Shown here: positions 1-5,277 of the stretch, one piece after another
Numbering within the stretch: position 1 is the stretch's first letter
Layout: every line of letters begins with the position of its first letter
NCBI GenBank assembly: GCA_021812735.1
Contig: JAKAMV010000517.1
Coordinates: 1-7,256 of the forward strand
Length of the DNA: 7,256 bases
Origin: Chloroflexota bacterium
GTDB taxonomy: Bacteria > Chloroflexota > Limnocylindria > Limnocylindrales > CSP1-4
Direction of reading: 5' to 3'
Made by a program: the position numbers and the translations under genes
Notes under the pieces: model-generated
Seen by the model: the letters and a program-made list of their open reading frames with translations, nothing else
Database searches by the model: none
Told to the model about the DNA's origin: nothing

Positions 1-562
1 GGTCGAGGTCCAGCGCGCCGATCTCCGCCGCGCGGCGGGTCATGGCCGCCACCGGTCGCAGCGCGCGCCCCGCCAGCCACCAGCCACCGAGCAGCGAGAC
101 CAGGCTGGCGCCGAGGCCCACCAGCACGAGGAGGCCGGCCAGTGTCGCCTGAGCCCCTTCGATCGGCCGCAGGCTGCTCCCAGCAACCACGACGATGGAT
201 CCATCGTTGCTGGCCGCCGCTCGTAGCAGGTACGGCACGCCGGCCACGCGAACCTCGCGCGAGGTGCCTGCGGCGGCCGCGGGCAACGGGGAGGGCGCGC
301 CGGCGGTCGCGTCGATGCGGTGCCCGGCTGCGTCGAACAACACGACGAAGATGCCGGCGTGCGCGGCGTCGGTCTCCTGCAGCCCGACCTGCGCGTTGTT
401 CTCGAGGGTCGCCGCGACGTCGGCGGCGCGGGTGGCCAACGTGCGGTCGAGGGTCTCGCGCAGGGTGGCGCCGAGCTGCCACCAGACCACCGTGCCGGCA
501 ACCGCCAGCGTCAGCGCGATCGCCGCGCCGTAGGCCAGGCTGAGGCGCGCACGCAGCGTCAC
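1..562 (-). CDS. Sensor histidine kinase, N-terminal part (runs off the window)
   Basis: This is the membrane sensor partner of the adjacent response regulator; the family autophosphorylates on a His and passes the phosphate to the regulator's Asp. The start is a GTG at 562-560 that shares GTGA with the regulator's stop, and the frame stays open for 187 codons to the window edge. Residues about 7-28 (LSLAYGAAIALTLAVAGTVV) form TM1. Residues about 29-138 form an extracytoplasmic sensor region containing an FVVLFDAAGHRIDA stretch that looks like a small sensor fold. Residues about 140-163 form TM2. A HAMP-like start follows at about 165-187 (GRALRPVAAMTRRAAEIGAL). This arrangement is typical of OmpR-class kinases. 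The H-box and ATPase domains lie outside the window, so kinase activity is inferred from architecture and from pairing with the regulator. The overlap implies translational coupling. The ligand is unknown. Confidence 0.9.
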   Translation of the reverse strand, partial: MTLRARLSLAYGAAIALTLAVAGTVVWWQLGATLRETLDRTLATRAADVAATLENNAQVGLQETDAAHAGIFVVLFDAAGHRIDATAGAPSPLPAAAAGTSREVRVAGVPYLLRAAASNDGSIVVVAGSSLRPIEGAQATLAGLLVLVGLGASLVSLLGGWWLAGRALRPVAAMTRRAAEIGALDLD

Positions 563-1329
563 CGGCGAGCGGGGCGAACGCCGATCCGGGGAGACTCGGA
601 GGGCCCAACTGCGGGCCCCGCCGCCGGCACGGTACGCCCAATTGCGGGCCCCGCCGACGGCACGGCACGCAGCGCGTACCCGACCCCGCGTATCGTCTCG
701 ATGGTTGGGCCGTGCGGGTGCTGCCCGAGTTGCCGGCGGAGGGCGCGCACGTAGACGTCGACGATGTTGGAGGTGCCCTCGTAGGCCCAATCCCAGACCC
801 GCTCGATGATCGCAGTGCGGGACAGCACCTCGTCGGGGTGGCGCATGAAGAACTCGAGCAGGGCGAACTCGCGCGAGGAGAGCGCGAGGAGGCGATCGCC
901 GACCGACGCGCGGTGCGTGGCCGGGTTGAGCGTGAGCGCGCCGACCGTGAGCGTCGTCGGCCGTTCGCTGGCACCGCGCCGCGCGAGCGCGCGCAGCCGC
1001 GCGAGCAGCTCCACGAAGGCGAAGGGTTTCACCAGGTAGTCGTCGGCGCCCACGTCCAGCCCGCGCACGCGGTCGGGCACCGCGTCTCGCGCCGTCAGCA
1101 TCAGCACCGGCGTCCAGTTCCCGGCCGCTCGCAGCTCGGCGCAGAGCGCGAACCCGTCGCCGTCGGGCAGCATCACGTCGAGCACGATGACATCGTACGA
1201 GCCTTCGGTGGCGAGCCAGCGGCCGTCCTCGATCGTCGCGGCGGCGTCGACCGCGTGACCATCGTCGCGCAGGCCCCGCTGCAGCAGGCCGGCGAGGCGG
1301 ACGTCATCTTCGACCAGTAGGAGCTTCAC
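559..1329 (-). CDS. OmpR/PhoB-family winged-helix response regulator
   Basis: This is a DNA-binding response regulator of 256 residues (family usually about 220-240). The receiver domain (about 1-115) has the acidic pair D8/D9, phospho-acceptor D51 in VIVLDVMLPDGDG, T79 in LMLTAR and K101 in LVKPF, so all the key residues are present. The winged-helix domain (about 125-221) shows LSSREFALLEFFMRHP, the recognition-helix segment VDVYVRALRRQL and the closing TIRGVGYALR. The GTG start is preceded by GGAGG with a 5-base gap. The last 35 residues are an extra Pro/Ala/Gly-rich tail built from two 11-residue repeats, which is unusual because the family normally ends soon after GVGY. The gene overlaps the kinase by 4 bases and faces a secreted-protein gene across 155 bp, which is a plausible target. 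The family assignment is firm; the regulon is unknown. Confidence 0.96.
   Translation of the reverse strand: MKLLLVEDDVRLAGLLQRGLRDDGHAVDAAATIEDGRWLATEGSYDVIVLDVMLPDGDGFALCAELRAAGNWTPVLMLTARDAVPDRVRGLDVGADDYLVKPFAFVELLARLRALARRGASERPTTLTVGALTLNPATHRASVGDRLLALSSREFALLEFFMRHPDEVLSRTAIIERVWDWAYEGTSNIVDVYVRALRRQLGQHPHGPTIETIRGVGYALRAVPSAGPAIGRTVPAAGPAVGPSESPRIGVRPARR
604..669. repeat. 33-bp tandem duplication in the regulator's C-terminal tail
   Basis: Two adjacent 33-bp units, 604-636 and 637-669, match at 30 of 33 positions. On the minus strand they encode the in-frame 11-residue repeats RAVPSAGPAIG and RTVPAAGPAVG, immediately after the winged-helix domain. A multiple-of-three length leaves the frame and the overlap with the kinase start undisturbed. 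Confidence 0.9.
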
Positions 1330-1334
1330 GGCAG

Positions 1335-1339
1335 CCTCC
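1335..1339 (-). promoter_or_regulatory. Ribosome binding site of the response regulator
   Basis: GGAGG on the minus strand, 5 bases before the GTG at 1329. It supports that start over any internal one. Confidence 0.75.
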
Positions 1340-1360
1340 GGCGCCAGTATGGCTGGCCAA

Positions 1361-1411
1361 GATGAGTGGCGGATGAATCTGCGGCGCGCGCGCTTTCACG
1401 GTCGCTTCATC
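1361..1411. promoter_or_regulatory. Candidate response-regulator operator (GATGAR repeats)
   Basis: In the divergent intergenic region GATGAG (1361-1366) and GATGAA (1372-1377) form a direct repeat with an 11-bp start-to-start step. An inverted copy, TTCATC, lies at 1406-1411. Two half-sites one helical turn apart are the usual layout of OmpR/PhoB-family sites. The position between the regulator gene and the secreted-protein gene would allow control of both. This is inferred from spacing only. Confidence 0.35.
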
Positions 1412-1436
1412 GAGCAACCTGCAGGCTTGACGCAGT

Positions 1437-1457
1437 GGTCGGGCAGCGGGCCCGACC
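1437..1457 (+). other. Perfect 8-bp hairpin ahead of the secreted-protein gene
   Basis: GGTCGGGC (1437-1444) pairs fully with GCCCGACC (1450-1457) around the loop AGCGG. It lies 17 bases before the nearer Shine-Dalgarno and would sit in the 5' untranslated region if transcription begins upstream. Its role is unknown; short GC stems are not rare at this base composition. Confidence 0.4.
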
Positions 1458-1463
1458 CGCCAA

Positions 1464-1480
1464 CAGGAGTCAGCAGGAGT
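1464..1480 (+). promoter_or_regulatory. Doubled Shine-Dalgarno for the secreted-protein gene
   Basis: CAGGAGT occurs at 1464-1470 and again at 1474-1480. The second copy places AGGAG 5 bases before ATG 1485 and 8 bases before ATG 1488, which is good spacing for either start. The first copy is too far away to serve either ATG well. Confidence 0.7.
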
Positions 1481-1484
1481 GAGC

Positions 1485-1877
1485 ATGATGCTTGCGCGAC
1501 TGCGCGGCGCCGCACTGGGCGGTCTCGCCGTGCTTCTCATCAGCGGCGCAGGGGTTGCCTTCGCCGGCGGGCCGAGCGGGACCAATGCCCCACAGTCCGT
1601 GATCGTCCAGTCGGGAAGCGGGTCGGCCGCTGCCGGTCAGCAGGTCGACCTCCAGCAGGGCGACCAGCTGGCGCCCGACAACGCCGCCACAGCCGCCGAA
1701 CAGCCCGGCGTGGAGGCGCCCGAGACCGGCACCGCAGCGGAGTCGACGTCTGCGGCGGCCGAATCGGCGACGGAACCAGCCGGTGTCGAGACGGACGGCC
1801 CGGGTGGCCATGCCGACGCGGCCGGGACCAACGCGGCCGGGACCAACGTCGATCACCAGTTCCAGGGCGAAGAGTAG
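1485..1877 (+). CDS. Small secreted acidic protein of unknown function
   Basis: I do not recognise a family with confidence. The product is 130 residues. Residues 1-27 are a clear Sec signal peptide: MMLARLR, a hydrophobic core GGLAVLLISGAGV, then an AFA cleavage motif at 25-27. The mature part (about 103 residues) is rich in Ala, Gly, Gln, Glu, Asp, Ser and Thr. It has no Lys, Arg, Cys, Trp or Tyr and about 15 acidic residues, so it is strongly acidic and probably disordered. The C-terminus (DGPGGHAD, a doubled AAGTN, then NVDHQFQGEE) looks less random than the middle and contains both His residues. ATG 1485 was chosen for its Shine-Dalgarno; ATG 1488 or GTG 1479 are alternatives. It is divergent from a two-component system, which may regulate it, and has its own hairpins downstream. 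Export is well supported; function is not known. Confidence 0.8.
   Translation: MMLARLRGAALGGLAVLLISGAGVAFAGGPSGTNAPQSVIVQSGSGSAAAGQQVDLQQGDQLAPDNAATAAEQPGVEAPETGTAAESTSAAAESATEPAGVETDGPGGHADAAGTNAAGTNVDHQFQGEE
1818..1847 (+). repeat. Perfect 15-bp tandem repeat in the secreted-protein gene
   Basis: GCGGCCGGGACCAAC occurs twice in a row, 1818-1832 and 1833-1847, in frame, giving AAGTN twice. It is a recent-looking in-frame slippage duplication just before the C-terminal NVDHQFQGEE segment. Confidence 0.85.
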
Positions 1878-1920
1878 TCGCTGCCTCCGACGCGCCTCCG
1901 GCGGGTCGGACGGGCCACTG

Positions 1921-1956
1921 GCAGGGGGCCACCGGTCGAAACCGGTGGCCCCCTGC
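1921..1956 (+). terminator. Perfect 16-bp stem-loop, likely terminator of the secreted-protein gene
   Basis: Arms 1921-1936 and 1941-1956 are exactly complementary around the loop CGAA, 43 bases after the stop of the secreted-protein gene. The stem is very GC-rich. No T-run follows, so this is either a U-less terminator of the kind proposed for GC-rich bacteria or an mRNA 3'-end stabiliser. Confidence 0.7.
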
Positions 1957-1961
1957 ATCGT

Positions 1962-1988
1962 GGTCCGCGGCCTGGGAGGCCGCGGACC
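1962..1988 (+). terminator. Second perfect 12-bp stem-loop, tandem to the first
   Basis: Arms 1962-1973 (GGTCCGCGGCCT) and 1977-1988 are exactly complementary around the loop GGG. It begins 5 bases after the first hairpin ends. A back-to-back pair suggests a tandem terminator isolating the secreted-protein gene from the downstream run; a structured small RNA is an alternative. There is no T-run. Confidence 0.5.
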
Positions 1989-2075
1989 GCCGGGAACGGC
2001 GGCTCGTCGAGGTCCTCTGACGCCCCGCCGGCGCGCCTCGTTCGCGTGCCGCCGACGTGACGGCGCGATCCTTGC

Positions 2076-2081
2076 CATAAT
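2076..2081 (+). promoter_or_regulatory. Candidate -10 box for the PAP2-mtnP run
   Basis: CATAAT matches 5 of 6 bases of the bacterial -10 consensus in an otherwise AT-poor spacer between the tandem hairpins and the PAP2 gene. No convincing -35 stands at 16-18 bp upstream, so this is weak. It would place the transcript start near 2088. Confidence 0.25.
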
Positions 2082-2172
2082 CGCCCCGGCACGTAACCGG
2101 CCCGGCAGCGCCCTGCCTGCGCGCTTCCGCCACCCAGCAGCTCGGGGTCCAGATGACGGACGCTCCTCGATC

Positions 2173-3459
2173 GTGACGCTAGGCGACACACCCGACGTGG
2201 CCCCTCCCGCGATGGCCAGCGCGGCCGCGGCCGAGGGCGGCGATGCAGCCGAGCGCGCCGCGGCGGCCACTCTCCCTGACCAGGCTCCCAACCACGCGCT
2301 CGGCAGGCGCAACGAGCGCCTCCTCATGACAGGCGTGCTCGGCTACAGCGCGCTCGTCGTGCTGCTCATGTTCCTGCGCGGCATCGAGATCACGCCCGAC
2401 GTGATGGCGGTCGCCTTCGGCCTCGGCGCCGTCCTCCTGGGCCGGGGCCGGCTCTTCCTGCGCGACTGGCTGCCGTTCGTGGCGCTCTTCCTCGCCTACG
2501 AGCTGATGCGTGGGCTCGCCGACAACGTCGGGCTGCCGCTCCACCTCGGCGACATGGTCACGGCGGAGCGGCTCGTCTCCTTTGGCCAGATCCCCTCGCA
2601 GCTGCTGCAGGACGCCTTCCATCCGGCGCACGGCGTGGACCTCGTGGCCGAGCTCGCCACGGTTGTCTACATGCTGCACTTCGCGCTGCCGCTCGTGACC
2701 GGCTTCATCCTCTGGGTCTGGCGGCGCGCCCAGTACTACGACTTCGTCGCGGCGCTCATCCTGCTCAGCCTCTGGGGCTTCGTCACGTTCGTCCTGATCC
2801 CGACGGCGCCACCCTGGTACGCGGCGCAGGTGGGGGCGCTCAACGGGCCGGACGGGCACCCCGTGATCTCCTACCTCAAGCCCGGCGCCTTCGACACCCT
2901 CGCCAACTTCTTCGGGTTCAAGGCCGACTACATCTACACCTACACCTTCTACGACGTGAACCCGAACGGCTTCGCCGCCTGGCCGTCCCTGCACGTCGGC
3001 TACCCGTTCCTCTCGTTCCTGGTGCTGCGGCGCGCCTTCGGCAAGATCGGCTGGCTCGGCTTCGCCTACACGCTGCTCGTCGCGTTCTCCGTGCTGTACA
3101 CAGGCGACCACTGGCTGATCGACGCTATCGGCGGCGTCGCCTACGCCTACGTGGCGTACTACGCGATCACGCACGCCGCCGTCGTGCAGCGCCGTCTGGC
3201 GCGCCTGCGCGATGACACGCTCGACACCTGGGGGATGGGCAGCCTGCGGGACTGGGTGCTGGGGCTCCCCGCGAGCGTCTCGTGGGGCCGGCTCGCCCTC
3301 GGGTCCGGCATCGCCCTGCTCGGGGTGGGCGGCGTGCAGCTGATGGAGCACGCGCGAGACACCGCCACCTGGCTCTACCTGCTCCCCTGGGGCGTGCTCG
3401 TCGGGGGGCTCTGGCTCGTTGCCGTCTCGGTCATTCGGCGGGGAGGTACCGTCCGTTGA
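2173..3459 (+). CDS. PAP2-superfamily polytopic membrane protein (PAP2_3/Aur1-like)
   Basis: The product is an integral membrane protein of 428 residues from the chosen start. The PAP2 signature is present in order: PTAPPWYA at 210-217, PSLHVG at 271-276 (catalytic-type H274), and TGDHWLIDAIGG with H313 and D317. The PTAPPW plus PSLH form resembles the PAP2_3/inositolphosphotransferase branch more than classical PSGH lipid phosphatases. A phosphoester transfer or hydrolysis on a lipid-linked substrate is therefore likely, but the substrate is unknown. About eight to ten hydrophobic segments are visible, including two beyond the PAP2 core (about 370-425). The first 45 or so residues are Ala-rich and low complexity. 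The start is uncertain: GTG 2173 is the earliest sensible one, with ATG 2212 and ATG 2326 as alternatives, and none has a clear Shine-Dalgarno. The stop overlaps the start of mtnP. Confidence 0.88.
   Translation: MTLGDTPDVAPPAMASAAAAEGGDAAERAAAATLPDQAPNHALGRRNERLLMTGVLGYSALVVLLMFLRGIEITPDVMAVAFGLGAVLLGRGRLFLRDWLPFVALFLAYELMRGLADNVGLPLHLGDMVTAERLVSFGQIPSQLLQDAFHPAHGVDLVAELATVVYMLHFALPLVTGFILWVWRRAQYYDFVAALILLSLWGFVTFVLIPTAPPWYAAQVGALNGPDGHPVISYLKPGAFDTLANFFGFKADYIYTYTFYDVNPNGFAAWPSLHVGYPFLSFLVLRRAFGKIGWLGFAYTLLVAFSVLYTGDHWLIDAIGGVAYAYVAYYAITHAAVVQRRLARLRDDTLDTWGMGSLRDWVLGLPASVSWGRLALGSGIALLGVGGVQLMEHARDTATWLYLLPWGVLVGGLWLVAVSVIRRGGTVR
3442..3446 (+). promoter_or_regulatory. Ribosome binding site deciding the mtnP TTG start
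   Basis: GGAGG inside the end of the PAP2 gene, 9 bases before TTG 3456. It supports the rare TTG start and re-initiation at the TTGA overlap. Confidence 0.65.
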
Positions 3460-4442
3460 GCATCGAGGATCGCCTGGGCGCCGCCCGGGCGCGCGCCGCA
3501 GCGGAGCGGAAGCGGCAGGGGCTCCCGGAGCTGGCCGAGGCCGCGCTCGGCGTGATCGGCGGGTCCGGGCTCTACGAGATCGAGGGGTTGCGGGACGTGG
3601 TCGAGGTGCGCCCCGTCACGCCCTACGGCCGGCCGTCCGATGCACTGGTCGTCGGGTCGCTCGGGGCGACGCGCGTCGCGTTCCTGCCGCGCCATGGCCG
3701 CGGGCACCGGCTCACCCCGTCCGAGGTGCCCTATCGCGCGAATATCTACGCCCTGCGGCTGCTGGGCGTCGGGTCGGTGGTCGCGGTCTCGGCCTGTGGC
3801 TCGATGCGCGAGGAGATCCGCCCACGCGACGTGGTCGTCCCAGATCAGTTCATCGACCGCACGAAGGACCGCCCCGCGACGCTGTATGGCGCCGGCGTGG
3901 TCGTGCACGTCGCATTCGCCGACCCGTTCTGCCCCGTCCTCTCGGCCCGCCTCGCCGACGAGGCCGAAAGGGTCTTCGCGGCGTCCGACGCAGCGTTGGC
4001 GGGGACGCTGGCCGCGCGGCGCGTCCATCGCGGTGGCACCTATCTCACGATGGAGGGCCCGCAGTTCTCGACGCGTGCCGAGTCACACCTCTACCGGAGC
4101 TGGGGCGTCAGCGTGATCGGCATGACCGGCCTGCCCGAGGCGAAGTTGGCCCGCGAGGCCGAGCTCTGCTACGGGATGCTTGCCTACGCGACCGATTACG
4201 ACTGCTGGCGCGAGGCCGAGGAGGCCGTGACGGTCGCCCAGGTCGTCGCCAACCTCGGGGCGAACGTCGCGTCCGCCAAGGAGATCCTACGTGGGCTGAC
4301 GGTCACTGGCGTCCCCGCTCGTGACCGCTGCGGGTGCGCCTCCGCGCTGGCGGGCGCGGTCCAGACCGATCCGTCCGCGGTCGACTGGGATCGTGTGCGG
4401 GAGCTCGCGCTGTTGCTCGGCGGAGAGCTGCCGCTCGACTGA
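3456..4442 (+). CDS. mtnP: S-methyl-5'-thioadenosine phosphorylase (MTAP)
   Basis: This is a cytosolic enzyme of methionine salvage: methylthioadenosine plus phosphate gives adenine and methylthioribose-1-phosphate. The product is 328 residues. Family motifs run in order: GVIGGSGLYE (32-41), PRHGRGH (78-84, phosphate loop), SEVPYRANI (89-97), SACGSMREEI (112-121), TYLTMEGPQFSTRAES (195-210), GMTGLPEAKLAREAELCY (222-239) and ATDYDCW (245-251). In ATDYDCW the two Asp (D247, D249) mark 6-aminopurine (MTA) rather than hypoxanthine/guanine specificity. The C-terminus carries a Cys-Gly-Cys (RDRCGCASAL), matching the CXC position seen in some archaeal MTAPs. An N-terminal extension of about 30 charged residues precedes the usual family start. 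The TTG start overlaps the PAP2 stop (TTGA) and has GGAGG 9 bases upstream. Function is highly likely; close purine phosphorylases with other specificity are the only alternative. Confidence 0.95.
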   Translation: MSIEDRLGAARARAAAERKRQGLPELAEAALGVIGGSGLYEIEGLRDVVEVRPVTPYGRPSDALVVGSLGATRVAFLPRHGRGHRLTPSEVPYRANIYALRLLGVGSVVAVSACGSMREEIRPRDVVVPDQFIDRTKDRPATLYGAGVVVHVAFADPFCPVLSARLADEAERVFAASDAALAGTLAARRVHRGGTYLTMEGPQFSTRAESHLYRSWGVSVIGMTGLPEAKLAREAELCYGMLAYATDYDCWREAEEAVTVAQVVANLGANVASAKEILRGLTVTGVPARDRCGCASALAGAVQTDPSAVDWDRVRELALLLGGELPLD

Positions 4443-4527
4443 ACGGGGGGCGCCGAACGGAAGAGCCGCCGTGGGGCGCGGCGAGACGCGCGGCGCTGGT
4501 GCCGTCACGATGCGTCACAATCGAGCG

Positions 4528-5277
4528 ATGCCGCTGATCAGCCCCCAGGCGCTCCTCGCCGGGATCGGCGACCCCGATCTCCGCATCGTCGACGCACGCT
4601 GGTACCTCGGCCAGCCCGGGCGGGGTCGCGCGGCCTACGAGATCGGCCATCTCCCCGGCGCCGTCCACCTCGACCTCGACGCCGACCTCAGTGGACCGCA
4701 GGGGCCGGGGCGCCATCCGCTGCCGGACCCCGCGAACTTCGCGCGGCGGATGGGCGAGGTCGGCATCGGATCGGGCCACCTCGTCGTGGGGTACGACGAC
4801 GTGGGCGGCTGGGTCGCCGCGCGCCTCTGGTGGATGCTCGAACGGCTGGGACACCGTCGCGTGCGCGTCCTCGACGGCGGGCTGCGCGCCTGGCTCGCCG
4901 CCGGTGGCTCGCTGACGACCGCGCTCCCCGCATGGCCCGCCGCGCAGTTCGGCATAAGTGGCGGGTGGACGGGCACGATCGACCGAGACGCGCTCCGTGC
5001 CCGCCTCGGTCAGGTCGTGTTGCTCGACGCTCGCGCGGCTGAGCGATACCGTGGTGAGGTGGAGCCGATCGACCCGGTCGCCGGTCACATCCCCACCGCG
5101 ATCAGCGCACCGCTCGAGAGGAACCTGGCGCCTGACGGCCGCTTCCTGTCGCCCGCCGCCCTCGCGATGCGGCTGGCCGGCCTGCTCGATCCGACGCTGT
5201 ATGTCGGGTCGTGGAGCGACTGGAGCCGCGTGGGCTACCCGGTCGCGACGGGGCCCGAACCGGGGACGCCGCAGTGA
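4528..5277 (+). CDS. Two-domain rhodanese-like sulfurtransferase lacking the catalytic loop
   Basis: The product belongs to the thiosulfate/3-mercaptopyruvate sulfurtransferase family. It has 249 residues, against about 275-285 usual. The N-terminal rhodanese domain (about 1-130) shows IVDARWYL, YEIGHLPGAVHLDLD, HPLPDPANFARRM, VVGYDDVGGWVAARLWWML and VRVLDGGLRAWLAAGG. This domain is normally inactive, with Asp where Cys would be. The C-terminal domain (about 150-249) keeps LLDARAAERYRGEVEPIDPVAGHIP and the ending YVGSWSDWSRVGYPVATG. The stretch that should carry the CGSG-type active-site loop is absent: SPAAL (208-212) runs straight into AMRLAGL. About 28-30 residues appear deleted in frame, and the whole protein has no Cys. 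It is probably catalytically dead, a pseudoenzyme or a decaying gene. ATG 4528 matches the usual family start; ATG 4510 is possible. Neither has a good Shine-Dalgarno. Confidence 0.85.
   Translation: MPLISPQALLAGIGDPDLRIVDARWYLGQPGRGRAAYEIGHLPGAVHLDLDADLSGPQGPGRHPLPDPANFARRMGEVGIGSGHLVVGYDDVGGWVAARLWWMLERLGHRRVRVLDGGLRAWLAAGGSLTTALPAWPAAQFGISGGWTGTIDRDALRARLGQVVLLDARAAERYRGEVEPIDPVAGHIPTAISAPLERNLAPDGRFLSPAALAMRLAGLLDPTLYVGSWSDWSRVGYPVATGPEPGTPQ

Noticed and set aside
142..543. Plus-strand Arg-rich open frames opposite the kinase
   Set aside because: They are antisense shadows; the minus-strand GTG frame from 562 has two membrane segments and a HAMP-like start.
1346..1351. CATACT (minus strand) as a -10 for the response regulator
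   Set aside because: Transcription would start on top of the ribosome binding site, and there is no matching -35.
1427..1432. TTGACG as a -35 box for the secreted-protein gene
   Set aside because: No -10-like hexamer stands at 16-18 bp; that region is GC and forms a hairpin instead.
1783..2172. N-terminal extension of the PAP2 frame back to ATG 1783
   Set aside because: It would overlap the secreted-protein gene, read through both perfect hairpins, and add about 130 Arg/Pro-rich residues of shadow type.
2179..3351. A 390-codon minus-strand frame opposite the PAP2 gene
   Set aside because: Its composition (Glu/Arg/His/Val/Gln) is what the reverse of a hydrophobic GC-rich gene produces, and the plus strand carries the PAP2 motifs.
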